Part shown: piece after piece, positions 18,999 through 27,654 of the stretch
Numbering within the stretch: the stretch's first letter is position 1
Layout: each line of letters opens with the position of its first letter
NCBI RefSeq assembly: GCF_009766005.1
Contig: NZ_LMUK01000032.1
Coordinates: 89,556-153,555 of the forward strand
DNA length: 64,000 nt
From: Bradyrhizobium sp. S69
GTDB taxonomy: Bacteria > Pseudomonadota > Alphaproteobacteria > Rhizobiales > Xanthobacteraceae
Direction of reading: 5' to 3'
Position numbers and translations under genes: made by a program
Notes under the pieces: generated by a model
The model's database searches: none
The model's input: only the letters and a program-made list of their open reading frames with translations
Told to the model about the DNA's origin: nothing

Positions 18999-19078
18999 CG
19001 TCATTGCGAGGAGCGCAGCGACGACGCAATCCAGTCTTGCTTGTTTTCCTGGATTGCTTCGCTGCGCTCGCAATGACG
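18999..19078. repeat. Palindromic intergenic element, family D
   Basis: Long complementary arms CGTCATTGCGAG...CGCAATCCAG and CTGGATTGC...CTCGCAATGACG form a near-perfect 80-base hairpin between pcaF and pcaH. This is a repeat type common in Bradyrhizobium genomes. It could separate the expression of pcaF from pcaHG. Confidence 0.8.
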
Positions 19079-19101
19079 GATAGCTACCGGAGAGCCCGCC
19101 G

Positions 19102-19803
19102 ATGACCCTTTCCTATCCCGTCTCCAGCCTCATTGCGCATCCGCCGCGGTTGTCGCCTGGCTACCGCAGCACGCTGAAACGCTCGCCGCAAAAGCCGTTG
19201 ATCCCGATGCGGCATACGCTGACAGAGCTGACCGGACCGGTGTACGGCCACGAGACCGTGCGCGAGAACGATCACGATCTCACCATCCAGGCCGCCGGCG
19301 AGCCGCTCGGCGAACGCATCATCGTGCACGGCCATGTGCTCGACGAAGACGGCCGCGGCGTGCCGAACGTGCTGGTCGAACTGTGGCAGGCCAATGCCTG
19401 CGGCCGCTACGTCCATGTGGTCGACCAGCATCCGGCGCCGCTCGACCCGAACTTTACCGGCGCGGGCCGCGCGAAGTCGGATGCGCAGGGCTATTACAAG
19501 TTCATCACCGTGAAGCCCGGCGCCTATCCCTGGGGCAACCATCACAACGCCTGGCGGCCGGCCCATATCCATTTCTCGGTGTTCGGCCATTCCTTCATCT
19601 CGCGATTGGTGACGCAGATGTATTTCCCCGGTGATCCCTTGTTCGAGTTCGATCCGATCTTCAATTCGGTGCCGGACGAGAAGGCGCGGATGCGGATGGT
19701 GTCGTCGTTCGACCTGGAGAATACCCAGCCGAATTGGGCGCTGTGCTACCGCTTCAACATTGTGCTGCGCGGCCATAACGCCACGCCGATGGAGACCAAG
19801 TAA
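19102..19803 (+). CDS. pcaH: Protocatechuate 3,4-dioxygenase beta subunit
   Basis: A 233-residue subunit carrying the catalytic Fe(III) ligands of intradiol dioxygenases: Tyr in CGRYVHVVDQH, Tyr in PGAYPWGNHHNAWR, and the two His of RPAHIHFSVFG. With PcaG it opens protocatechuate to 3-carboxy-cis,cis-muconate. The N-terminus (PRLSPGYRSTLKRSPQKPL) is typical of PcaH. GGAG lies nine bases before the ATG. pcaG follows with no gap. Confidence 0.95.
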   Translation: MTLSYPVSSLIAHPPRLSPGYRSTLKRSPQKPLIPMRHTLTELTGPVYGHETVRENDHDLTIQAAGEPLGERIIVHGHVLDEDGRGVPNVLVELWQANACGRYVHVVDQHPAPLDPNFTGAGRAKSDAQGYYKFITVKPGAYPWGNHHNAWRPAHIHFSVFGHSFISRLVTQMYFPGDPLFEFDPIFNSVPDEKARMRMVSSFDLENTQPNWALCYRFNIVLRGHNATPMETK

Positions 19804-20397
19804 GTGCAAAACGGCTTGACCCCCTCGCAGACCGTCGGCCCGTTCTTCAAATATGGGCTGACCCCGGATGGTAAATACGACTGGAACGACGCCTTCACCA
19901 ACAATCTGGTGACGCCGGACACGTCGGGCGAGCGTATCCGCGTCGAAGGCCGGGTGTTCGACGGCGACGGCGCGCCGGTGCCGGATTGCATGCTGGAGAT
20001 CTGGCAGGCCGATGCGCAGGGGCGGTTCTCCGATCCGCAGGATGCGCGCGCGCTGCCGAATTCGAGCTTCAAGGGATTCGGCCGCTGCGGCACCGATCCG
20101 AACGGCGACTATGTATTCGACACCATCAAGCCCGGTATTGTGCCCGATCCCGACGGCAAGCCGCAGGCGCCGCATCTGCTGCTGGCGATTTTCGCGCGCG
20201 GCATGCTGCTGCACAATTATACGCGGATTTATTTCGACGGCGAGGCGGGTAACGCCGCCGACCCGGTGATGGCGCTGGTGCCGGCCGACCGCCGCGCCAC
20301 GCTGATCGCGACCCGCGAGACCAGCGGTGGCCGCGCCGTCTATCGATTCGATATTCGCTTGCAAGGCGACGAAGAGACGGTTTTTTTCGACGTGTAA
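19804..20397 (+). CDS. pcaG: Protocatechuate 3,4-dioxygenase alpha subunit
   Basis: A 197-residue alpha subunit. It starts at a GTG directly abutting the pcaH TAA, which implies translational coupling. It has the family's TPSQTVGPFFKYGL start, EIWQADAQGRF, and PHLLLAIFARGMLLHNYTRIYF near the C-terminus. Alpha subunits lack the full iron site, as here, and complete the quaternary active site with PcaH. Confidence 0.95.
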   Translation: MQNGLTPSQTVGPFFKYGLTPDGKYDWNDAFTNNLVTPDTSGERIRVEGRVFDGDGAPVPDCMLEIWQADAQGRFSDPQDARALPNSSFKGFGRCGTDPNGDYVFDTIKPGIVPDPDGKPQAPHLLLAIFARGMLLHNYTRIYFDGEAGNAADPVMALVPADRRATLIATRETSGGRAVYRFDIRLQGDEETVFFDV

Positions 20398-20415
20398 GGG
20401 GTGGAGCGCGCCATA

Positions 20416-21306
20416 ATGATCGAACGTCAGCAGGATGTCACGGTGGCCGCGACGTCCGTCATGGAGCGGACGTCCGATCCGCGGCTGCGCGAGATCATGG
20501 TATCTCTGGTCAAGCACCTCCACGGCTTTGTTCGTGACGTGCGGCTGACCGAAGCGGAATTCCGCGAAGCCGCCGCCATCGTCGGCGAGTTGGGCAAGCT
20601 CTCGACCGATACGCACAACGAAGTCATCCTGATCGCCGGCTCGCTGGGCGTCTCGTCGCTGGTATGCCTTCTGAACAATGGCGATCAGGGCAATACCGAG
20701 ACCGCGCAATCCCTGCTCGGCCCGTTTTGGCGGCTGCACTCGCCCCATGTCGAGAACGGCGGCTCCATCGTCCGCTCCGCGACGCCCGGTCCGGCGCTGT
20801 TCGTCAACGGACGCGTGGTGGACCGGGCCGGCGATCCGGTAACTGGGGCGGAAGTGGACGTGTGGCACGCTTCGCCGGTGGGTCTTTACGAAAATCAGGA
20901 TCCCGAACAGGCCGACATGAACCTGAGGGGCAAGTTCACCACGGACACCGACGGATGCTTCTCGTTCCGTTCGGTGATGATGATCGGTTATCCGATCCCG
21001 ACCGACGGCGTGGTCGGGCGGCTGTTGAAGGCGCAGGACAGGCATCCCTATCGGCCGGCGCATCTCCACGCGCTGATCTTCAAACCGGGATTCAAGGTGT
21101 TGATTTCGCAGATCTACGATCCCGCCGATCCGCACATCGACAGCGACGTTCAGTTCGGCGTGACCAAGGCGTTGATCGGCAATTTCGTGCGCCATGACGA
21201 GGCGCATCCGACCGACCGCGATGTCGGTTCGCCCTGGTACTCGCTCGATCATGTCTACAAAATGGAAGCAGGCGACGCCGTGCTTCCGCGCCCGCCGATA
21301 AAATAG
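20416..21306 (+). CDS. Intradiol ring-cleavage dioxygenase (hydroxyquinol/catechol 1,2-dioxygenase type)
   Basis: A 296-residue single-chain intradiol dioxygenase. It has an N-terminal helical dimerisation domain (SDPRLREIMVSLVKHLHGFV) and a catalytic core with Fe ligands Tyr in ASPVGLYENQD, Tyr in MIGYPIPTDG, and two His in RPAHLHALIFKPG. LLGPFWRLHSP resembles hydroxyquinol dioxygenases more than catechol dioxygenases. The ATG at 20416 has GGAG at good spacing; a GTG at 20401 is less likely. It follows pcaG by 18 bases and is probably in the same transcript. The substrate is not settled. Confidence 0.85.
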   Translation: MIERQQDVTVAATSVMERTSDPRLREIMVSLVKHLHGFVRDVRLTEAEFREAAAIVGELGKLSTDTHNEVILIAGSLGVSSLVCLLNNGDQGNTETAQSLLGPFWRLHSPHVENGGSIVRSATPGPALFVNGRVVDRAGDPVTGAEVDVWHASPVGLYENQDPEQADMNLRGKFTTDTDGCFSFRSVMMIGYPIPTDGVVGRLLKAQDRHPYRPAHLHALIFKPGFKVLISQIYDPADPHIDSDVQFGVTKALIGNFVRHDEAHPTDRDVGSPWYSLDHVYKMEAGDAVLPRPPIK

Positions 21307-21345
21307 CGACGACGGGAAAGCTTGCGCGTCGCCGCGTGTAAAGCG

Positions 21346-22425
21346 TTACTCGGCCGCCTGCACTTCGCGGTCGATCTCGATCTCGATCGCGCCGGCCCGG
21401 ATCAGCGGGATCAGGTCGCGGCCGATCGCGACCGTGTCTTGCGGATTTTCAAAACCACGCAGCAGGAACGAATGGATGCCGAGACGGTAATAGCGCAGCA
21501 CCGCCGAGGCGACCTGTTCGGCGGTTCCGACCAGGCACGAGGTATTGCCGGGTGCGCCGGTGGCGCGCGCTATTCCCATCCACAGCCGCTCGTCATGCAC
21601 ATCGCCGCGCGCGGCGAACGCGACCAGGCGTTCGCTGGAATGGTTGCCCGGTTTGGGCGCCGGGCCGGTCTTGCGCTCGACATCCGCCAGCAGATGATGC
21701 GCCTTGTCCCACGCCTCTCCCTCGGTCGCCGCCATGATCGGGCGAAGCGACATGTTGAAGCCCACCTTGCGACCGAATTTGGCGGCACGGCGCCGGAAGT
21801 CATCGACGCGGGCGGCCGTCTCCGCGAGCGGCTCACCGAAGATCGCGAACACGTCGCAATATTCGGCGCCCATCTGCAACGCACCGTCGGACGAGCCGCC
21901 GAAGAACAGCGTGGGATAGGGCGACTGATAGGGCTTGATGTCGGAATAGGCGCCCTCGACCCGGTAGAATTCGCCACGGTGATTGAAGGGACTTTCGCTG
22001 CGCCACATCTTCTGCATGACCTCGAGATATTCGCCGCCGCGCCGGTAACGATCGGCCTTGGGCAGGAAGTCGCCCTCGCTGGCCTGATCCTGATCGGTGG
22101 TACCGGCAATGATATGCAGCGACATCCGCCCCTGCGTCAGCTGGTCGAAGGTCGCGACCTGTCGCGCCGCCAGCGCGGGCGCCACCGAACCCGGCCGGTG
22201 GGCGATCAGAAATTTTATCCGTTCGGTGTGCGTTGCCGCGTACTGCGCGATGCCAAAGCCTTCGGCCGCCGAGGCGTAATACCCCACCAGCACGGAATCA
22301 TAATCCCACTGTTCGTGCAGCCGCGTGAAATCGATCACCCAGTCGCGCGAGATTTGTCCCTTGATCAGGTGGACCGCGACACCCTCCATCTGGGTGCCGA
22401 TCATCCCGAGGATTTTTGCTGGCAT
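21346..22425 (-). CDS. LLM-class flavin-dependent monooxygenase (SsuD-like)
   Basis: A 359-residue bacterial luciferase-fold enzyme. It has the SsuD-type stretch VAPALAARQVATFDQLTQGR, then a phosphate-binding IAGTTDQDQASEG and ADRYRRGGEYLEVMQKMW. Relatives use FMNH2 and O2 to desulfonate alkanesulfonates or oxidise similar substrates. The ATG at 22425 has AGGGGAA upstream; an earlier start adds 22 non-conserved residues. It is convergent with the dioxygenase and 39 bases from it. No flavin reductase gene is adjacent. Confidence 0.85.
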   Translation of the reverse strand: MPAKILGMIGTQMEGVAVHLIKGQISRDWVIDFTRLHEQWDYDSVLVGYYASAAEGFGIAQYAATHTERIKFLIAHRPGSVAPALAARQVATFDQLTQGRMSLHIIAGTTDQDQASEGDFLPKADRYRRGGEYLEVMQKMWRSESPFNHRGEFYRVEGAYSDIKPYQSPYPTLFFGGSSDGALQMGAEYCDVFAIFGEPLAETAARVDDFRRRAAKFGRKVGFNMSLRPIMAATEGEAWDKAHHLLADVERKTGPAPKPGNHSSERLVAFAARGDVHDERLWMGIARATGAPGNTSCLVGTAEQVASAVLRYYRLGIHSFLLRGFENPQDTVAIGRDLIPLIRAGAIEIEIDREVQAAE

Positions 22426-22515
22426 GGCGTTCCCCTGTTCTTTTGGCGATTGATTGACGCCAAATAAACTCTCCGCCATCCGGGATGGCAAGGGGTCGAC
22501 AAGGGGTCGAATACC

Positions 22516-22700
22516 TTCACCTCTCCCCGGCGGGGAGAGGTCGATTTGCTCCCGGCGATGCGAAGCATCGTCCGGTGCAAATCGGGTGAGGGCTCTTACA
22601 CCAAATGAGGGGCCCTAACCCCTCACCCGGCGCTGCGCGCCGACCTCTCCCAACGGGAGAGGTGAAGGGAAATCGCGGCCGATTCAATCAATAATCATCG
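22516..22700. repeat. Palindromic intergenic element, family A, copy 2
   Basis: CTCTCCCCGGCGGGGAGAGG at one end and CTCTCCCAACGGGAGAGG at the other enclose GGGTGAGGG and CCCTCACCC pairs. A 25-base inner palindrome sits at 22551-22575 (core CGATGCGAAGCATCG). It ends with a tail, GAAGGGAAATCGCGGCCGAT then TCAATCAATAATCATC, that also closes family B copy 2. Confidence 0.88.
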
Positions 22701-22704
22701 TGCG

Positions 22705-24267
22705 CTAATCGATCACGGCGTGTTCCGCGGCAGCCTGCTGGCCGCGCAGGGCTACCTTGGTCGAGCCGATCATGATCGCGAGCGGGATCGAGCCCAGGAT
22801 GAAGAACATCACCAGCTGATAGTCCTGCGAGAACGCGATGATCTGCGCCTGGATCGCGACCATGGCATCGGCCAGCGCCCGGCCGCCGTCGGAACTCATG
22901 TCGATCAAGCCGCGCACGTTCGGCATCTGCATCGCATGGTTGAACGGAGTGATGTGCTCGGACAGGATCGCGTAGTCGCGCCGGCCGCCTTCGGTGAGCT
23001 GCGCGATCACGACGGAAATGCCGATCGAGCTGGCGACGTTGCGCATCAGGGTCAGCATCGAGGTGCCGTCGGTGCGCAGATGATTGGGTAAGGTCAGGAA
23101 CGCCACCGTGCTCAGCGGCACGAACACCAGACCGAAGCCAAAGCCCTGCACGATGGAGACCGTCACGATCTCAGGCACGCCGGTCTGGTCGGTCCAGCCG
23201 GTCATGTAGAACAGCGAAAAGCCGGTCAGGCTGAGGCCGGCGATGATCAGCGTGCGTGCCTCGATATATTTCATCAGGCGGCCGACCAGCATCATGGCGA
23301 CGAAGGTGCCGGAACCGCGGGTCGCCAGCAACAGGCCCGCGGTGATGATCGGATAGCCGATCACGTTCTGTAGATAGGGCGACGACAGTGCCATGGTCGA
23401 ATACAGCACGAGCCCCATCACCGCCATGAACACGCAGCCGGAGACGAAATTCCGGTCCTTGAAGATCGCGAACTGGATGAACGGCTTTGGCGTGGTGAAC
23501 GAATGCGCGAAGAAATAATAGAAGCCGACGGCCGCAACGATGAACTCGCCGATGATTTCATTGGATCCCAGCCAGCCAAGCTGCTCGCCGCGGTCGAGCG
23601 CGACCTGCAAGCTACCGATCCCGATCGCGAGCGCGAGAAACCCGAACCAGTCGAACCGCAGGTCAAGATTCTTGTTGGTCTCGTCCATGAAGATCATCAG
23701 GCCGGCCACCGTGACGATGCCGAACGGAATATTGACGAAGAACACCCAGTGCCAGGAATAGGTCTCGGTCAGCCACGCGCCCAACGAAGGGCCCATGATC
23801 GGGCCCATCATCACGCCCATGCCCCAGATTGCCATCGCCTTGGCGCGTTCATGCAGCGCGTAGGAATCCAGCATCACGGCTTGCGACAGCGGCACCAGCG
23901 CCGCGCCGAACACGCCTTGCAGCAGCCGGAACAGCACCATCTGGTTGATGTTCTGCGCCACGCCGCACATCACCGACGCAATGGTAAAGCCGGCCGAACA
24001 GATGATGAAAATACGCTTGCGGCCGAACCGGTTGGCGATCCAGCCCACCGGCGCGGTCATGATCGCGGCGGCGCAGATATACGACGTCAGCACCCAGTTG
24101 ATCTGGTCCTGCGATGCCGAAAGGCTGCCCTGCATATAGGGCAGCGCGACATTGGCGATGGTGGTGTCCAGCGCCTGCATGATGGTCGCGGTCATCGCGC
24201 AGATCGTCACCATGTTCCGGCGCAGGCCGGGAACCGCGGATGAAACCGGGAGCGACGTCGGGCTCAT
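22705..24267 (-). CDS. DHA2-family MFS drug efflux permease (EmrB/QacA type)
   Basis: A 520-residue protein with about 14 membrane helices. Motif C-like and DHA2 features include ALDTTIANVALPYMQGSL near the start, WVLTSYICAAAIMTAPVGW, and the motif A region ANRFGRKRIFIICSAGF. With the preceding HlyD-type adaptor and an outer-membrane channel elsewhere it would form a tripartite pump. It lies six bases downstream of the adaptor gene and shares its transcript with marR. The exported compounds are unknown. Confidence 0.92.
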   Translation of the reverse strand: MSPTSLPVSSAVPGLRRNMVTICAMTATIMQALDTTIANVALPYMQGSLSASQDQINWVLTSYICAAAIMTAPVGWIANRFGRKRIFIICSAGFTIASVMCGVAQNINQMVLFRLLQGVFGAALVPLSQAVMLDSYALHERAKAMAIWGMGVMMGPIMGPSLGAWLTETYSWHWVFFVNIPFGIVTVAGLMIFMDETNKNLDLRFDWFGFLALAIGIGSLQVALDRGEQLGWLGSNEIIGEFIVAAVGFYYFFAHSFTTPKPFIQFAIFKDRNFVSGCVFMAVMGLVLYSTMALSSPYLQNVIGYPIITAGLLLATRGSGTFVAMMLVGRLMKYIEARTLIIAGLSLTGFSLFYMTGWTDQTGVPEIVTVSIVQGFGFGLVFVPLSTVAFLTLPNHLRTDGTSMLTLMRNVASSIGISVVIAQLTEGGRRDYAILSEHITPFNHAMQMPNVRGLIDMSSDGGRALADAMVAIQAQIIAFSQDYQLVMFFILGSIPLAIMIGSTKVALRGQQAAAEHAVID

Positions 24268-24273
24268 CGCCGA

Positions 24274-25434
24274 TCAGTCCTGGCTCGCCTGGGCCTTCGA
24301 CAGGCCGAGCAATGCCGCGAGCGAACGCTGATGCCTGGTGTCGATCGTGGTGTAGGCGCTCATGCCGGCCTTCAGCCGCTGCACGTATTTGTCATTGCTG
24401 TCGAAATAGATCCGCACCGGCACGCGCTGCACCACCTTGACGAAATTGCCGGTGGCGTTCTGTGGCGGCAGGATCGCGAATTGCGCGCCGGTGCCGGGGC
24501 TCAGCGAGCCGATGGTGCCCTTGAACGCATGATCGGGGAACGCATCGACGTCGATGTCGACCTGCTGTCCGACCTCGACATGGGTGAAATCCGATTCCTT
24601 CAGGTTGGCATCGACCCAGGGCTGCGCGACGTCGATCACGGAGAACACCGGCGCGCCCGCCATCACGAAACGGCCGAGCTGGATCTGATCGACCTGGGTC
24701 GCGATGCCGCCCATCGGCGCGCGCATCACGGTATGGTCGAGGTTGCGTTCGGCCTGGGCCAGCGCCGCCTGGGCCTGGTAATAAGGCGGGAATTGCTCGA
24801 GCGGCAAATTGGCATCGCCGAGCAACTGGGTCTTGGCGTTGGAAAGCTGTTGCTGGACGAAAGCGGCTTCCGCCTGCGCGGTGACCAACGCGTTCGACGA
24901 ATTGTCGAGGTCGAGCTGCGAGCCGAAATTGCTCTTGGCGAGCGTCGACTTACGCTCGACGTCCTTGTGCTTGAGGTCGATGGCCTGCTGCATCAGGTCG
25001 GCCATCTGGCCGTAAATCCCGATATTGGCGCGGAAATTGTTGTAGCTGGTCTTGGCCTGTGCGAGCGTCGCCTTGGCTTGGTCGACCGCAAGCCGGAACG
25101 GGATCGGATCGATCTCGAACAGCACGTCGCCCTGCTTGACGAGCTGTCCTTCGTGAACCACGACCTTTTCGATCTTGCCGGAGATGTCAGGCGTGATCAG
25201 CACCTTCTGCGCGCCGACATAGGCGTCGTCGGTCGTCACATAGCGGCCGCCATTGAGATAGAAGACGAAGCCTGTGATCACGGCCACGATCGGCAACACC
25301 ACCAGCAACAGCACGCGGCGGTAGCGCTTCAGGCCGTCCACCAGCCGGCGACGCGGCGGCGCGGCGAGCTGCTTGCCCGCATCGGGCTGGCTGCCCTTCT
25401 GCTCGGGCGGGAATTTCAGGACGGGATCAGCCAT
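24274..25434 (-). CDS. HlyD-family membrane fusion protein (EmrA type)
   Basis: A 386-residue adaptor with one N-terminal membrane span (VLLLVVLPIVAVITGFVFYL), a biotinyl-lipoyl half (TTDDAYVGAQKVLITPDISG), a long coiled coil (about 110-210) and a C-terminal barrel (APVFSVIDVAQPWVDANLKE). It links the inner-membrane pump to an outer-membrane channel. The ATG at 25434 was chosen because upstream frame residues overlap marR and are not family-like. Its start overlaps the marR stop by eight bases, indicating coupling. Confidence 0.92.
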   Translation of the reverse strand: MADPVLKFPPEQKGSQPDAGKQLAAPPRRRLVDGLKRYRRVLLLVVLPIVAVITGFVFYLNGGRYVTTDDAYVGAQKVLITPDISGKIEKVVVHEGQLVKQGDVLFEIDPIPFRLAVDQAKATLAQAKTSYNNFRANIGIYGQMADLMQQAIDLKHKDVERKSTLAKSNFGSQLDLDNSSNALVTAQAEAAFVQQQLSNAKTQLLGDANLPLEQFPPYYQAQAALAQAERNLDHTVMRAPMGGIATQVDQIQLGRFVMAGAPVFSVIDVAQPWVDANLKESDFTHVEVGQQVDIDVDAFPDHAFKGTIGSLSPGTGAQFAILPPQNATGNFVKVVQRVPVRIYFDSNDKYVQRLKAGMSAYTTIDTRHQRSLAALLGLSKAQASQD

Positions 25435-25915
25435 AACGCGGTTCTTTCTTGGGAGATTCGCCCGGGGGAACCTGGATCGCGTTGCGCACGTTTTCCTTGA
25501 TCGATTCCAGTTGGGCAAGCAGGCGATGCGCGTCCGACGGGTTGATGCCGTCGAGCGCGGTCGCGGTGATTTCGGAGCGCAGCCCGCTCAGTTTCCCGAG
25601 CAGCGGGCGGGCCGCCTTGCGCAGATAGAGCCGGTTGACGCGACGGTCGCTGTCATCGCCGCGGCGTTCGATCCAGCCATGGTCGGACAGCTTGTCGATC
25701 AGTCGGGTCAGCGTGATCGGCTGCATTTCCAGCTGTTCGGCGAGTTCGGTCTGTTTCAGACCCTCGCTGCGCTCGATCCTGGCCAGCACCGCCCATTGCG
25801 CGCGGGTAATGCCGTAACGCGCGGCCTGCCTGTCGGCATAAAGCCGGACCAGGCGGTGCAACTCGCCCAGCGTAAACAAAAAACTCGCGTCCGCGGAACC
25901 ACGGGGCATCGGCAT
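25427..25915 (-). CDS. MarR-family transcriptional regulator
   Basis: A 162-residue winged-helix protein: LGELHRLVRLYADRQAARYGITRAQWAVLARIE, recognition region LKQTELAEQLEMQPITLTRLIDKL, and the wing DHGWIERRGDDSDRRVNRLYL. It is the first gene of the marR-emrA-emrB operon, so it probably represses the operon until a phenolic or drug ligand binds. Candidate half-sites sit 13-38 bases upstream of its start (25928-25953). Confidence 0.92.
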   Translation of the reverse strand: MPMPRGSADASFLFTLGELHRLVRLYADRQAARYGITRAQWAVLARIERSEGLKQTELAEQLEMQPITLTRLIDKLSDHGWIERRGDDSDRRVNRLYLRKAARPLLGKLSGLRSEITATALDGINPSDAHRLLAQLESIKENVRNAIQVPPGESPKKEPRYG

Positions 25916-25927
25916 CTCTTCTCTATG

Positions 25928-25953
25928 AGCTTACATATAATAAGCTTGCTTAT
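25928..25953. promoter_or_regulatory. Candidate MarR operator (overlapping inverted half-sites)
   Basis: AGCTTA (25928-25933) and TAAGCT (25941-25946) form one inverted repeat. ATAAGC (25940-25945) and GCTTAT (25948-25953) form a second, sharing the middle half-site. The stretch is distinctly AT-rich against its surroundings and lies just upstream of marR. It is an inference that MarR binds here. Confidence 0.55.
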
Positions 25954-26160
25954 GATTTATTGATGGCAGCTTAATGGAAGGCTGACCCTCCGAAAGCACA
26001 TGGCTTGAAAATTGGCAGGACAGGTCAGGTCCCTGGACAGGGGCTTGCCTTGGCGAGGACGGCTCGACTGGAACCAGTCCGGTCGGCGGCTCGATCCGTA
26101 ATCAGGGCAGGAAAAAGGCACGGCGGCATTTGGGATTGCCGGGCTAAATGCTACATGTTG

Positions 26161-26658
26161 ATGGCCATGACAGCCGCCAAACCGACATTTCCGGCACCGG
26201 ATCACGACCACGACCGCTGCACCGCGGACGCGATGAGCCATGCCGAAGGGGTTTGCGCGAAACGGGCGCAGAAATTCACGCCGATCCGGCGTCGGGTGTT
26301 GCAGGCGCTGTTGTCCAGTCACCGGCCGCTGGGCGCCTATGAAGTGATCGACGAACTCGCCAAATCGATGCCGCGACCGGCGCCGATCACGGTGTATCGC
26401 GCGCTCGATTTCCTGATGGACAACAGTCTTGTCCACCGCATCGAAAGCCGCAACGCCTATCTCGCCTGCGCGCACGACCACGACACCGCCGCCATGGTGG
26501 CATTCCTGATCTGCGAGCACTGCGGTTCGGTCGGTGAAATTCCCGCAGCGCCGGTGGCGCAAAGCCTCAATGCCGCGGCGCGCTCTAGCGGCTTTACGCC
26601 GAAATTATCCGTGGTCGAGATCACCGGTACCTGCGCGCACTGCCAGGGCGCGCGATAA
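26161..26658 (+). CDS. zur: Fur-family regulator, Zur type (zinc uptake)
   Basis: About 165 residues. It carries a winged helix (FTPIRRRVLQALLSSHRPLGAYEVIDEL, PRPAPITVYRALDFLMDNSL) and two CxxC zinc motifs (CEHCGSVGEI and CAHC at the C-terminus). The N-terminus is His-rich (PDHDHDRC). These features and the short spacer point to Zur, the zinc-responsive repressor, rather than Fur or Irr. Starts at 26161 and 26167 are equally possible; the longer open frame upstream lacks family similarity. It is divergent from marR. No obvious Zur box was found in front. Confidence 0.82.
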   Translation: MAMTAAKPTFPAPDHDHDRCTADAMSHAEGVCAKRAQKFTPIRRRVLQALLSSHRPLGAYEVIDELAKSMPRPAPITVYRALDFLMDNSLVHRIESRNAYLACAHDHDTAAMVAFLICEHCGSVGEIPAAPVAQSLNAAARSSGFTPKLSVVEITGTCAHCQGAR

Positions 26659-26703
26659 AGGCGCTCGATAAACAACACGGCGCCAAGCCGGTCACGAGGA
26701 ATA

Positions 26704-27642
26704 ATGCCGCCAAATCAAGTGACCTCCTCCGCCGGGAGTCCGCTCAGCGCGGGCGCTATCGCGCTGATGCTGATGTTGTGCGTGAGCTGGGGTTTTAATC
26801 AGATCGCGGTGAAGCTGGCATTGCCCGACGTTCCGCCGATGCTGCAGGCGATGATCCGCTCCTGCGGCGCGTTGCCGGTGATCCTTTGCATCGGCTGGCT
26901 GCGCGGCGTGAAATTCTTCCGGCGCGACGGCACGCTTGGCCCCGGGTTGTTCGCGGGGCTGCTGTTCGGCCTCGAATTCGTGCTGATCTATCGAGGGCTG
27001 TTGCTGACCTCGGCGTCGCGCGCGGTGGTATTTCTCTATGCGGCGCCGTTCTTCGTGGCGCTGGGCTCGCATCAGTTCCTGGGCGAGCGGCTGTCCGCGT
27101 TGCAATGGGGCGGGCTGGGCTTGAGCTTCGCCGGCGTCGCGCTGGCGATCGGCGTGCCCCAGCCCAATGTCAATGCCAGCGTATTGCTCGGCGATCTCAT
27201 GGTGGTCGGCGGCGGTGCGTTGTGGGCCGCGACCACGCTGGTTGCCAAGGGCACGAGCTTGCGCAACGCGGCGGCCGAAAAGGTGCTCGGCTATCAGGTG
27301 GCGGTATCGATTCCGATCTTGGGATTTGCCGCCTGGGTTTCGGGCGAGACCATCACGCATCCGCCCGGTCCGCTGGCGGTCGCGCTATTGGCCTATCAGG
27401 CGTTCTGGGTGGTCGGGCTGACCTTCGTGCTGTGGTTCGCGCTGGTGAAAAACTATTCGGCCAGCAAATTGTCGGCCTTCACGTTTATCACGCCGCTGTT
27501 CGGTGTCGCGGCGAGCTATTTCATCATGCACGACACGCTGACCCCAGTGTTCGGCGCCGCCGCGCTGTTCGTGATCGCGGGGCTCTATCTCGTCAACAAG
27601 CCGGATCCGAAGCTGGTGCCTGATCCGAACGTTCCGGCGTGA
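26704..27642 (+). CDS. EamA/DMT-family transporter
   Basis: A 312-residue inner-membrane protein with ten predicted helices in two EamA halves. Signatures include CVSWGFNQIAVKLALPDVPP, LYAAPFFVALGSHQFLGERL and, in the second half, LSAFTFITPLFGVAASYFIM. Such proteins export amino acids or metabolites; the cargo here is unknown. It lies 45 bases after zur and may be read through from it, though zinc transport is not implied. It converges with the ThrE-like gene, 12 bases apart. Confidence 0.87.
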   Translation: MPPNQVTSSAGSPLSAGAIALMLMLCVSWGFNQIAVKLALPDVPPMLQAMIRSCGALPVILCIGWLRGVKFFRRDGTLGPGLFAGLLFGLEFVLIYRGLLLTSASRAVVFLYAAPFFVALGSHQFLGERLSALQWGGLGLSFAGVALAIGVPQPNVNASVLLGDLMVVGGGALWAATTLVAKGTSLRNAAAEKVLGYQVAVSIPILGFAAWVSGETITHPPGPLAVALLAYQAFWVVGLTFVLWFALVKNYSASKLSAFTFITPLFGVAASYFIMHDTLTPVFGAAALFVIAGLYLVNKPDPKLVPDPNVPA

Positions 27643-27654
27643 GTTGAACAGCGC

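Noticed and set aside
26005..26160. Longer N-terminus for Zur
   Set aside because: The extra 50 residues are basic and unlike Fur-family proteins; the region is better explained as the marR-zur divergent promoter.
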